Source: Nonomuraea aurantiaca (GTDB taxonomy: Bacteria; Actinomycetota; Actinomycetes; Streptosporangiales; Streptosporangiaceae). Taken from it: 64,000 nt of DNA. Positions 57,888 to 64,000 of this stretch are shown here, piece by piece. The first letter of the stretch is position 1. Every line of letters begins with the position of its first letter. The notes beneath the pieces were generated by a model that saw only the letters and a list, made by a program, of their open reading frames with translations, was not told the origin of the DNA and ran no database searches. The stretch covers positions 1 to 64,000 of the forward strand of contig NZ_JAIWNB010000013.1 of assembly GCF_020215705.1 (NCBI RefSeq). The letters are read 5' to 3'. Made by a program: the position numbers and the translations under genes.

Positions 57888-57902
57888 GTTCCCTAAGGGA
57901 AC
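57888..57902. promoter_or_regulatory. HxlR operator palindrome
   Basis: GTTCCCT-A-AGGGAAC (57888-57902) is a perfect 7-1-7 inverted repeat. A related half site (GTTCCTTGA) occurs at 57852-57860. Both lie in the 92-bp divergent gap between the PPOX gene and the hxlR-type gene. This spacing and symmetry fit HxlR-family dimers. Confidence 0.7.
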
Positions 57903-57923
57903 CCCGATTGCTAGACTGCTCTC

Positions 57924-58376
57924 ATGCAACGCACGAACTTCAGGGAGATGGCCTGCTCCATCGCGCGCACCCTCGACGTGATCGGAGAGCCGTGGTCGCC
58001 GCTGATCCTGCGGGACGTGTGGGCCGGGGTGAGCCGGTTCGACCAGATCCAGGCCGACCTCGGGATCTCGCGCAAGGTGCTGACGGAGCGGCTCAACCAC
58101 CTCATCGACCAGGGCGTACTCGAACGGCACGCCTACGACATGCGGCCGCGCTACGAATACCGCCTGACGGCGAAGGGCGCCGAGCTCGTCGACCTGCTCA
58201 TGGTCATGGCCGGCTGGGGGGACAAGTGGCTCGCGGGCGAGGCCGGCCCGCCGGTGCTCTACCGTCACCACGCGTGCGGTGAGATCAGCGGCGTCGACCT
58301 GCGCTGCGCCCACTGCGGCGAGCCGATGCACGCGGGCGACGTCGACCTGCTGCCAGGCCCCGGCGCAGCCGGATGA
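57924..58376 (+). CDS. HxlR-family winged-helix regulator
   Basis: 150 aa. The HxlR core is CSIARTLDVIGEPWSPLILRDVWAGVSRFDQIQADLGISRK then VLTERLNHLIDQGVLERHAY and YRLTAKGAELVDLLMVMAGWGDKWLA, all conserved. The N-terminal Cys11 is the position used for redox or aldehyde sensing in HxlR proteins. A C-terminal extension with CG, CAHCGE cysteines could bind zinc. The divergent PPOX gene is its likely target. Confidence 0.92.
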   Translation: MQRTNFREMACSIARTLDVIGEPWSPLILRDVWAGVSRFDQIQADLGISRKVLTERLNHLIDQGVLERHAYDMRPRYEYRLTAKGAELVDLLMVMAGWGDKWLAGEAGPPVLYRHHACGEISGVDLRCAHCGEPMHAGDVDLLPGPGAAG

Positions 58377-58393
58377 TCGCGGCGGGGGCGCCG

Positions 58394-58645
58394 TCACCCT
58401 CGCATCCGCCGTACGACGAGCAGTCCACCGACGCCCGGAATGACGGCGCGCCAGCGGACGCCCGGCGGGAGGGCGGCCGGGCTCAGCAGGACGGTCACGA
58501 CGATCACGAGGTAGGCCATGCCGTGGAGCGGGCCGACCAGCGTCGCGACCGCCCGCGTGTGCGTGGTGAGCAGGTTGCCCAGCAGAATCATGAGCGAGAC
58601 CATCTCCACGGCCGCGGCGAGCCGCAACGTACGCAGGAGGGTCAT
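58394..58645 (-). CDS. DUF3817 small membrane protein
   Basis: 83 aa. ATG 58645 overlaps the stop of the upstream gene (ATGA). DUF3817 features: RTLRLAAAVEMVSLMILLGNLL, TLVGPLHGMAYLVIVVTVLL and IPGVGGLLVVRRMR. Three membrane helices. It is co-expressed with the DUF2269-like gene. It is a paralogue of the protein encoded at 55529. Function unknown. Confidence 0.88.
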   Translation of the reverse strand: MTLLRTLRLAAAVEMVSLMILLGNLLTTHTRAVATLVGPLHGMAYLVIVVTVLLSPAALPPGVRWRAVIPGVGGLLVVRRMRG

Positions 58646-59100
58646 GCCGCCGTGGCCGAGCCGGGGCGGACGATCATCAGCACGACGACGGTCGCCCACA
58701 GCAGGTTGTAGATCCCGGCGAGCATGGAGAGCTTGCGCAGTCGTTCGCCGCCGTCGGGGGTGGCGAGCGCGTCGCGTTGCCTCGGGTAGATCTGCAGGGC
58801 CAGCAGGCCGCCCGCCACAGCGGTGAGGATCATGGAGACGGTGATCCAGATCTCGCCGATCCGCCCCTGGACCATGGCCGCGGCGATCCCGACCACCGGC
58901 ACGACGATGCCGAAGAGTCCGTAGCCCCGGGTGACCCGGTGCAGCGCGACGGCCACGGCCCGATTCCGCTCGGTGGGGACTGGCGTCGGCGCGTCGGCGG
59001 CAACGGGTGCGTAGCGCGGAAACAGGCTGGCCGCGATGGCCGAGCCGCCGACGAACACGATGCCGGCGAGTAGGTGTATCGACAGCAACAGACCTTCCAT
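58642..59100 (-). CDS. DUF2269-like integral membrane protein
   Basis: 152 aa. ATG 59100 follows GGGAGGATCC; a longer in-frame start at 59187 would run through the palindromic operators and is rejected. Four membrane helices (LLLSIHLLAGIVFVGGSAIAASLF, LFGIVVPVVGIAAAMV, WITVSMILTAVAGGLLALQIY, NLLWATVVVLMIV). The HLLAGIVFVGG start is common in DUF2269 proteins. It heads a two-gene operon with the DUF3817 gene, behind two palindromes that probably bind the MarR regulator encoded upstream. Confidence 0.82.
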   Translation of the reverse strand: MEGLLLSIHLLAGIVFVGGSAIAASLFPRYAPVAADAPTPVPTERNRAVAVALHRVTRGYGLFGIVVPVVGIAAAMVQGRIGEIWITVSMILTAVAGGLLALQIYPRQRDALATPDGGERLRKLSMLAGIYNLLWATVVVLMIVRPGSATAA

Positions 59101-59114
59101 GGATCCTCCCGCAT

Positions 59115-59164
59115 AGCCTTCAGGTAGCCTGAAGGCTAGCACGAAAGCTTCAGGCAGCCTGAAG
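59115..59164. promoter_or_regulatory. Twin palindromic operators upstream of the DUF2269/DUF3817 operon
   Basis: AGCCTTCAGG-TAG-CCTGAAGGCT (59115-59137) is a perfect 10-3-10 inverted repeat. CTTCAGG-CAG-CCTGAAG (59148-59164) is a second, perfect 7-3-7 copy of the same core. The centres are 30 bp apart. The first lies 15 bp upstream of the ATG at 59100, overlapping where the promoter should be. The consensus CTTCAGGnAGCCTGAAG suggests cooperative binding of one regulator, probably the adjacent MarR-type protein. Confidence 0.8.
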
Positions 59165-59206
59165 GCCGTCCAGGCGAGATGCGCCAATAAGTGGCGGAAC
59201 CAGTCA

Positions 59207-59285
59207 GTCAGCGGCCCTCGAAGCAGTCAGCGAGCCTCGAAAGCGGCCAGCGACCCTGGAAAGCGGTCAGCGACCCTCGAAGGCG
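59207..59285. repeat. Four tandem copies of the 3' end of the MarR gene
   Basis: Units at 59207-59225, 59226-59245, 59246-59265 and 59266-59285 (19-20 bp each) share GTCAGCGACCCTCGAAAGCG with few changes. The last unit is the real end of the marR-type gene (codons for the final residues FEGR plus TGA at 59267). The other three are downstream copies, each again able to encode FE(G/A)R or FQGR plus a stop. Slippage duplicated the gene terminus without altering the protein. Confidence 0.8.
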
Positions 59286-59704
59286 ACGCGGACGGTGTCG
59301 GCGATCTGCCGCTGGATCGGGTCGGCCTCGGGGCCGAACAGGTGCTCATCGACTCCGGCCACCGCCTCCTTGGCCGCCCCGAGCAGGCGCGCGCCGTCGG
59401 GCGTGAGCTCGATCGTCGAGGCGGAGCCGGCGCGGGCGACACTGTCGCTCACGAGCCCAGCGGCGGCGAGCGCCTTCACCGCGCTGTGGACGCTCTGCAC
59501 CGTGGTCCCCGACATGCGAGCCAGATCGCTGAACGACACCCCCGGCACCCCGGCGATGTGACCCAGCAGCCCGAGTTTGCTGACCGTGAGGTCGAGCCCG
59601 GCCAGGGCGGCATTGAGCTCGGCCTCGATCCGGCGCGCCAGGGTCAGCAGGATGATGGAGACACTGGTCGCGGGCGGACCGGGACGGCCGTTCTCGGTGG
59701 TCAT
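59267..59704 (-). CDS. MarR-family transcriptional regulator
   Basis: 145 aa from ATG 59704 (MTTENGRPGPPATSV); GGGGAG abuts it, so GTG 59722 is possible. Winged helix: LLTLARRIEAELNAALAGLDLTVSKLGLLGHIAGVPGVSFSDLARM, then SGTTVQSVHSAVKALAAAGLVSDSV and STIELTPDGARLLGAAKEAVAGVD. This layout is MarR-like. It is upstream of and codirectional with the DUF2269/DUF3817 genes, so it is the probable binder of the twin palindromes at 59115-59164. Its 3' end is tandemly duplicated. Confidence 0.88.
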   Translation of the reverse strand: MTTENGRPGPPATSVSIILLTLARRIEAELNAALAGLDLTVSKLGLLGHIAGVPGVSFSDLARMSGTTVQSVHSAVKALAAAGLVSDSVARAGSASTIELTPDGARLLGAAKEAVAGVDEHLFGPEADPIQRQIADTVRVAFEGR

Positions 59705-59786
59705 CTCCCCAGTTTCCCGCACCTCGAGCCCGAGGCGACGGGTGCCGTTCGAGCGGCGGGCCGGATATCCAGGCACCCGCCTTCCG

Positions 59787-60089
59787 TCAGTCTTCGCCGT
59801 GATAGGCGCGCAATTCGCGGCGCGCTCGGCGACGGCTGCGGCGACGCTCTTCACGCCGGAAGGAATACCACTCCCGGCCGCCCTCGCCACCACCGCAATC
59901 GAACCAGTAGTGATCGCTGGCGCGCCAGTAACAGCCGCTCGTGCGGTGGCTCAGGGACGCGCTGTCAGCGCTGATCTCGCCCGGGAGCGTACATGGCCCG
60001 AACCGATGATCATGGATGGGCAGACAGGTCACCATCGGCTCGTCGGCGATCCGCACCCACCAGGGCCGGGTCTTGTCGGTCTTGCTCAT
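59787..60089 (-). CDS. Hypothetical small protein
   Basis: 100 aa. ATG 60089 follows GAAAGGTGACC. It reads MSKTDKTRPWWVRIADEPM, followed by PIHDHRFGPCTLPG, a Cys/Trp-containing middle (SGCYWRASDHYWFDCGGG) and a strongly basic C-terminus (RREERRRSRRRARREL). Similar short actinobacterial proteins with a DKTRPWWVR start are known as hypotheticals. No function can be assigned. Basicity suggests nucleic-acid contact. Between it and the antitoxin gene at 60342 is a 252-bp gap with one weak hairpin (60249-60283). Confidence 0.75.
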   Translation of the reverse strand: MSKTDKTRPWWVRIADEPMVTCLPIHDHRFGPCTLPGEISADSASLSHRTSGCYWRASDHYWFDCGGGEGGREWYSFRREERRRSRRRARRELRAYHGED

Positions 60090-60318
60090 ACGGTCACCTT
60101 TCGGCTCCGTGACACCCCGGGATGGGGCTGTCATGAGACCGGATGCACCGCGATCACCTCCGACGTGACGCACGCCATATCAGGGCAGAGAGCGACGTTG
60201 ACGCTCAGAAACCCGATTCCAACATCACCACGAAGCCTAGCCAACAGGCCGTCTGAGCGGCGGCGGGCACGGCTGTCAGACGGTTGAGGCGGTGCTGCGG
60301 CGCGGCGGCGGCGCCGGT

Positions 60319-60334
60319 GCATACCGCAGTATGC
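60319..60334. promoter_or_regulatory. Palindromic operator of the VapBC-like operon
   Basis: GCATAC-CGCA-GTATGC (60319-60334) is a perfect 6-4-6 inverted repeat, 7 bp upstream of the antitoxin ATG at 60342. This is the expected place for the autoregulatory site of a toxin-antitoxin operon bound by the ribbon-helix-helix antitoxin. The antitoxin gene has no clear ribosome site. Confidence 0.7.
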
Positions 60335-60341
60335 TTGCTTC

Positions 60342-60590
60342 ATGGCGGACACGACACGCATCACGGTGACACTGCCGAGTGACCAGGTCGCCGAGCTCAG
60401 GAAACTCACCGACAACGTCTCCAGCTATGTCGCCGAGGCGGTGGCACGCCAACTGCGGCACCAGCTCCTAGGTGCCGACCTACTGCGTCACCAAGAGGAG
60501 CACGGGGAGTTCACCGAAGACGAGCTGGCTCAGGCCAGCTCCAGGATCTTCGGAGCGACGGGCCCCGGTGGGTCGGCGAGCGCGGCGTGA
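60342..60590 (+). CDS. Ribbon-helix-helix-type antitoxin (VapB-like)
   Basis: 82 aa. N-terminus TTRITVTLPSDQVAELRKLTDNVSSYVAEAVARQLRHQLL is a CopG/ribbon-helix-helix pattern (strand, then two helices). The C-terminal part (EEHGEFTEDELAQAS) is an acidic region suited to wrapping around a PIN toxin. The stop overlaps the toxin GTG by 3 bases within GTGA. It is preceded by a palindromic operator. Together with the PIN gene it forms a type II toxin-antitoxin pair. Confidence 0.85.
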   Translation: MADTTRITVTLPSDQVAELRKLTDNVSSYVAEAVARQLRHQLLGADLLRHQEEHGEFTEDELAQASSRIFGATGPGGSASAA

Positions 60591-60988
60591 TCGAACACGT
60601 CGAAACCGTCGTCCTGGACTCCCAAGGGCTCTCCGCCTGGATCGCGCAGGATCGCAAGATTCTCGCGATGTTCCAGGTCTTCCATACCATGGGTGCCGAT
60701 TTCGCCATCAGCGCCAACACCATCGTGGAAGTCAGCCACACGCGGGTGAACATGCCTCGGCTGCAGTGGGCGCTCTCCCGTGTCAAGGTCGAGCCGGTGA
60801 CCGAAGATGCGGCGAAGGCATCCGCGGAACTACTCAAGGCCGCAGGTCTGCACGGCCACAAGTACGCGATCGACGCGACGGTCGCCGAGGTGGCATTGCG
60901 CCAGCCGAGACCGGTGGTCATGCTGACCTCCGATATGGACGACATGGCCCGGCTGTGCGGCGACCGTGTCCGGCTCATCGGCATCTGA
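60587..60988 (+). CDS. PIN-domain toxin (VapC-like ribonuclease)
   Basis: 133 aa from GTG 60587, translationally coupled to the antitoxin. PIN-like acidic sites: Asp11 in VVLDSQGLSAW, Glu in NTIVEVSH, Asp in KYAIDATVAEVAL and Asp in LTSDMDDMARL, in the usual order D-E-D-D. As in the family, it would cleave RNA using Mg2+. The target RNA is unknown. It belongs to a subset annotated as PIN-domain nuclease without strict VapC identity. Confidence 0.85.
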   Translation: MIEHVETVVLDSQGLSAWIAQDRKILAMFQVFHTMGADFAISANTIVEVSHTRVNMPRLQWALSRVKVEPVTEDAAKASAELLKAAGLHGHKYAIDATVAEVALRQPRPVVMLTSDMDDMARLCGDRVRLIGI

Positions 60989-61006
60989 GGCGTAATACTG
61001 CCCTCG

Positions 61007-61554
61007 ATGCCTGGAGACGACCCCGGTCCCGTACCGTCCCTGCCCTGGTTCTCCTACCTCGTCAGGACGGGCGGGGCGGGCCAGCTGTCCGAGGCGTGGG
61101 TGACGGTCGAGGGCGGCAAGGTGATCGTCGGGTACGCCCTGGCGCTGCCCCAGCACGACAACACCCGCACGGGCCGGCTGTTCACCCTCGTGGTGCGGCC
61201 GGAGCGGCGGGCCCCGAGTTGCTGCAGGACCTGGCCACGCTGATGGGCGGGATGAACGACGCCCCGCGCGACGCGGACCGCTCCGACAGCTGGGGCTACT
61301 AGGCGAACACGACCGTGCTGCGCGAGCACCGGGGCCACCGCCTGGGCCTGCTTCTCAAGATCGGCAACCTGCTCTGGCTGCGCGACCGGGAGCCGCACAT
61401 CGAGCGCCTCATCACGTGGAACGCCGTCTCCAACGCCCACATGCTGGCCATCAACGAGGCCATGGGATACGAGCTCTTCGACGAGCACAAGGAGTGGCGG
61501 CTGGAGATTCAGGCCGGACGGCGACCCGGAACGCTCCGGAAGGAGGAGCGGTAG
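61007..61554 (+). pseudogene. Broken GNAT acetyltransferase gene
   Basis: The first part from ATG 61007 (PWFSYLVRTGGAGQLSEAWVTVEGGKVIVGYALALPQ, then RLFTLVVRPERR) ends near 61208. There the frame shifts to PELLQDLATLMGGMNDAPRD, then DADRSDSWGY and an in-frame TAG at 61300-61302. The reading then resumes NTTVLREHRGHRLGLLLKI, RDREPHIERLITWNAVSNAHML and AINEAMGYELFDEH. REHRGHRLG is the acetyl-CoA loop of GNAT enzymes, and TWNA.SN.HML.IN..MGY is the family end. A frameshift and a nonsense codon mean no full protein can form. The 3' end overlaps the GlxA-type gene. Confidence 0.75.
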
Positions 61555-62471
61555 GACTGCGGGGTGACCCCGACGACGCGCTTGAACCGCTCCCGAAAGG
61601 CGGTGGGCGAACCGAACCCGGCCTGCGTCGCGATGCGCTCGACACCGTGGTCGGTGGTCTCCAGCAGGAACTGCGCCCGGCGTACCCGGGCTCGTAGGAG
61701 CCACTGCAGCGGCGTGGTGCCGGTCTGCTCCCGGAAGCGGCGGCTGAAGGTCCGCTCGCTGAGCCCACCGCGCCTGGCCATCTCCGCCAGAGTCACCTCC
61801 CGGGCGAGGTTGTCCTCGATCCACGACAGTACGGGCTCCAGCAGCGAGCCCTGGGGCACCGGCGGCTGAGCGTGCACGATGAACTGCGCCTGTCCGCCCT
61901 CCCGTTCCAGCGGCATCACCGACAGCCGGGCCGAGTCGGCGGCGATCGCCGAGCCGAGGTCCCGCCGGATCATGTGCAGGCACAGGTCCAGCCCGGCCGC
62001 GGCGCCGGCCGAGGTCAGGATCTGGCCGTTGTCGACGTACAGCACGTCCGGCCGCACATCCACCCGCGGAAACAGCGCGGCCAGCCGGTGCGCCGCGATC
62101 CAGTGCGTGGTGGCGCGCAGCCCGTCGAGCAGCCCGGCCGCGGCGAGGATGAACGCCCCCGCGCAGATGGAGGCGATCCGGGTGCCCGCGGCCGCCGCCG
62201 CGCGCAGGGCGTCGAGCACCTCCCTGTCCGGCGGGGCGGCCTGTTCCGAGCAGCCGGGCACGACGATCGTGTCCGCCTCCCGCAGCGCCTCCAGCCCGTA
62301 CGGGGCGAGGATCGTGAACGTGTCGCTGGCCACCTGCGGCGTCGCCGCGCAGACCATGACCCGGTACGGGCGGCGCCTGTCCGCCAGCCGGGCCCGCCCG
62401 AACAGCTCGATCGGGGTCGCCATGTCGGCCGCCACCACATGGTCCAGAGCCAGAACCGCCACCGTGTGCAT
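61509..62471 (-). CDS. GlxA-family AraC-type regulator with DJ-1/PfpI domain
   Basis: 320 aa. ATG 62471. The N-terminal DJ-1/PfpI-like domain (VAVLALDHVVAADMATPIELFG, YGLEALREADTIVVPG, ASICAGAFILAAAGLLDG with the elbow Cys, VDNGQILTSAGAAAGLDLCLH) occupies about 1-185. The C-terminal AraC HTH (VTLAEMARRGGLSERTFSRRF, LQWLLRARVRRAQFLLETTDHGVERIATQAGF, SPTAFRERFKR) ends at about 310. Such regulators usually control a neighbouring gene; the divergent DUF6010 gene is the obvious candidate. Confidence 0.93.
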   Translation of the reverse strand: MHTVAVLALDHVVAADMATPIELFGRARLADRRRPYRVMVCAATPQVASDTFTILAPYGLEALREADTIVVPGCSEQAAPPDREVLDALRAAAAAGTRIASICAGAFILAAAGLLDGLRATTHWIAAHRLAALFPRVDVRPDVLYVDNGQILTSAGAAAGLDLCLHMIRRDLGSAIAADSARLSVMPLEREGGQAQFIVHAQPPVPQGSLLEPVLSWIEDNLAREVTLAEMARRGGLSERTFSRRFREQTGTTPLQWLLRARVRRAQFLLETTDHGVERIATQAGFGSPTAFRERFKRVVGVTPQSYRSSFRSVPGRRPA

Positions 62472-62604
62472 AGGGACACGGTAGGCCGCCGCTACATGGC
62501 GGGAAGCCGTTGGAAATTGTCGATTCAGCCCATGGGGCCGAGAGGGCGAGCCGATCTAGCCTGGCGCTGCCCTCGCATGTTCATAGAACGGATCATCACT
62601 CCTC

Positions 62605-63042
62605 ATGTCCATCTTCATGCCGATCCTCATCGGTCTGATCGCCGTCTCTCTCATCTCCCTGATCCCCGAGCCGCATCGGCGCCGCGTGAACGCCGTGGTG
62701 GTCGCCGGCGCGGGCGCCGCCTACCTCAGCGGAGGCGGGCTCGGGTACTGGGAGTTCGTGCTGCCGGTCCTCATGTCGTACGTCGCCTACCGGGGGCTGG
62801 AGAGCTGGACGTTCATCGGCATCGGCTGGCTGCTCCACACCGCCTGGGACGTACTGCACCATCTCCAGGGCAGCCCGCTCCTCCCCTTCGCCGCTGACTC
62901 CTCCTTCGGCTGCGCCATCTGCGACCCGGTGATAGCGCTGTGGTGCTTCGCGGGCGGCCCTTCGGTCTTCGGCTGGCTTCGCACCCGCCTGTCCCGCCGG
63001 CCTGCGGGCCCGCTCGCCTCCCCCGATGGGCAACCCCAATAG
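62605..63042 (+). CDS. DUF6010 family membrane protein
   Basis: 145 aa. It starts FMPILIGLIAVSLISLIPEPHRRRVNAVVVAGAGAAYLSGGG and continues EFVLPVLMSYVAYRGL, FIGIGWLLHTAWDVLHH, FGCAICDPVIALWC. The HTAWDVLHH and CAICDP motifs are the usual marks of this family; four membrane helices are likely. Function is unknown. It is commonly found beside a GlxA-type regulator, and here it is divergent from one by 133 bp. No clear ribosome site is seen before the ATG. Confidence 0.88.
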   Translation: MSIFMPILIGLIAVSLISLIPEPHRRRVNAVVVAGAGAAYLSGGGLGYWEFVLPVLMSYVAYRGLESWTFIGIGWLLHTAWDVLHHLQGSPLLPFAADSSFGCAICDPVIALWCFAGGPSVFGWLRTRLSRRPAGPLASPDGQPQ

Positions 63043-63069
63043 GGCTCAGTCGTACGGCTCCCCCATAGA

Positions 63070-63585
63070 TCACGAGTTGCCGGATGTCTCCCGTAGCCAG
63101 GCGTCAAGTACGCCGAAGTCCTCGTGGGTGAGACCGTTCGCGGAGTCGACGCGGTGAAGAAGGGCCGGTCCGCGATGGTGTCTCGCGACCCAGGTCCGAT
63201 CGAGTTCGGTGATCTCGTCGTCGACCCAGACGAACGGACGGCCGGCGGCGGCCTCGACGAGCGCTTGCGTCTTCCAGTGCAGCACACCGGGGTCGTCTTC
63301 CTCCGGGGCGTCCGGGAGGTCGGCCACCGGCAGCTCCGGCAGGCCGAGCAGCGGAGCGATCACCTCGTTGGCGTCGTGCATCCACGCCGTGGCCCAGATG
63401 AGCTCGCAGGACAGCGCCAGCAGTCGCGGGCCGTGCGCGGGATCGATCTTCGCCAGCTGCGGATTGGCCGCATCCTGCCATGCCGCCCACTCACCGAGGG
63501 CTGACGGGAGTCGTCCGCCGCCGTAGGGCAGGAGCGTCCCGTCGACGTCCAGGAACAGCAGGGGGCGCTGGGCGTGATCGGCCAT
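63070..63585 (-). CDS. HAD-like hydrolase protein
   Basis: 171 aa from ATG 63585. The nucleophile motif is LLFLDVDGTLLPYGGG. Further motifs are AWQDAANPQLAKIDPAHGPRL (cap-like), LSCELIWATAWMHDANE, then VLHWKTQAL with the Lys, and PFVWVDDEITELDRTW with the acidic pair. The WVDDE ending and ATAWMHDAN are typical of HAD proteins in a family related to the HAD domain of the Swiss Army Knife RNA-repair set. The substrate is unknown. It is followed 41 bp downstream in transcription by no co-directional gene. Confidence 0.85.
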   Translation of the reverse strand: MADHAQRPLLFLDVDGTLLPYGGGRLPSALGEWAAWQDAANPQLAKIDPAHGPRLLALSCELIWATAWMHDANEVIAPLLGLPELPVADLPDAPEEDDPGVLHWKTQALVEAAAGRPFVWVDDEITELDRTWVARHHRGPALLHRVDSANGLTHEDFGVLDAWLRETSGNS

Positions 63586-63626
63586 GGTCGCACGATATCG
63601 GCCGGTGCCCGACGGTGATCGCGGCG

Positions 63627-64000
63627 CTAACGACCGGTTTCGTGCGCGGGCGGCTGCTCGGCAGGGAACAAGATCGCGCTGAGGAGGTACGGTGCGCGGG
63701 CTGGTGTGGGTGTGTTGGCCACCCGGTCGCGCAGGACCGCGAGCAGGTCGGCCAGCATGGCGGTAAGCTCGTCCGGGCTGAGCCACACGGTGCCCTGCCG
63801 GTAGGAGACCGAGTCGGCTTCCGGGCTGGCGCCCTCGCGGTCCAGGTAGGCGTTGAACTCGGCGATCAGGACGGCCATGGCCGCGGCGAATCCCCGGCGG
63901 TGGTCGTCGAGCGACATCGCCGCGGCCTCGCCGGCGCCGATCGTGGGCCGGTCTTGACGCAGGCGGTAGCTGCGCTCGACGGCGCCGCGTACCCGCTGCT
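63627..64000 (-). CDS. HTH regulator (ArsR-like), C-terminal part, cut by window edge
   Basis: The open frame continues past 64000, so the HTH end is missing. Visible: RVRGAVERSYRLRQDRPTIG, then AGEAAAMSLDDHRRGFAAAMAVLIAEFNAYLDRE, SYRQGTVWLSPDELTAMLADLLAVLRD and RAPYLLSAILFPAE. This matches the C-terminal domain of actinobacterial winged-helix proteins of about 180-200 aa (VSYRQ..LWL..EE). An internal ATG at 63917 is not the start, because the family motif RxYRL lies upstream of it. Confidence 0.75.
   Translation of the reverse strand, partial: QRVRGAVERSYRLRQDRPTIGAGEAAAMSLDDHRRGFAAAMAVLIAEFNAYLDREGASPEADSVSYRQGTVWLSPDELTAMLADLLAVLRDRVANTPTPARAPYLLSAILFPAEQPPAHETGR

Noticed and set aside
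60249-60283. Inverted repeat CCGTCTGA/TCAGACGG as an RNA element
   Set aside because: Only 8-bp arms with a 19-nt GC-rich spacer; could occur by chance in this composition, and no gene end fits it well.
1-64000. CRISPR arrays, tRNA or rRNA genes, IS elements
   Set aside because: No regularly spaced repeats with unique spacers, no CCA-ended cloverleaf sequence and no transposase were noticed; the tandem repeats found are short and contiguous.

Overview
The window is about 64 kb of very GC-rich chromosomal DNA from a filamentous actinomycete. The evidence is GC-rich third codon positions, many GTG starts, several TetR/MarR/LAL/SARP regulators, two Ser/Thr kinases, a Methyltransf_19 protein and a three-subunit acyl-CoA carboxylase. 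A Streptosporangiaceae member such as Nonomuraea is my best guess, made from protein style only.

Layout. 1-10 kb: regulators and housekeeping or accessory genes (TetR with a palindromic operator, SRPBCC protein, broken CHAT/TPR-like gene, flavin reductase, DUF2188, a receptor-type Ser/Thr kinase that may be leaderless, a SAM methyltransferase, a secreted cyclophilin, a LAL/LuxR regulator). 10.2-20.2 kb: a 3,209-residue secreted RHS/YD-repeat polymorphic toxin with a C-terminal HExxH domain, followed by a small Cys-rich gene in the immunity position. 20.3-22.0 kb: an XRE regulator plus a MAB_1171c-type membrane protein.

22.0-35.8 kb is the centrepiece: an apparently complete thiopeptide (thiazolyl peptide) RiPP cluster on the minus strand. 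In transcription order it reads SARP regulator, 62-aa precursor, glutamylating LanB dehydratase, two SpaB_C-type proteins (glutamate elimination, then the predicted [4+2] pyridine synthase), SagB-type azoline dehydrogenase, RRE/ocin-ThiF partner protein, YcaO cyclodehydratase, and a small alpha-beta-barrel protein. The order matches thiomuracin tbtA-G as I recall it. The leader is a textbook thiopeptide leader, but the predicted core (SVLCPSVCSTSTSSTSSSSS) has no Cys at position 2, only two Cys, a Pro, and a 12-residue all-Ser/Thr tail. I know of no thiopeptide with this core. No exporter or target-protection gene is visible nearby.

35.9-49.6 kb: an ImmA/IrrE-like gene, then sugar and pectin catabolism. 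This comprises a LacI regulator, the kdgK-iclR-eda operon for 2-keto-3-deoxygluconate, a GH35 beta-galactosidase, and a secreted ricin-domain pectinesterase followed by an internally deleted pectate-lyase remnant. An NmrA-like reductase with a divergent AraC regulator, an epoxide hydrolase and two unknown proteins lie among them. 49.7-54 kb: acyl-CoA carboxylase operon with a divergent TetR gene.

54-64 kb: small regulators with clear palindromic operators (TetR, HxlR, MarR), a second Ser/Thr kinase, DUF3817/DUF2269 membrane proteins, a VapBC-like pair, a GlxA-type regulator next to a DUF6010 protein, a HAD-like protein, and the 3' part of an HTH regulator cut by the window edge. Broken genes (CHAT/TPR, luciferase-like monooxygenase, GNAT, pectate lyase) and short tandem duplications are frequent. 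No rRNA, tRNA, CRISPR array, IS element or phage gene was recognised.
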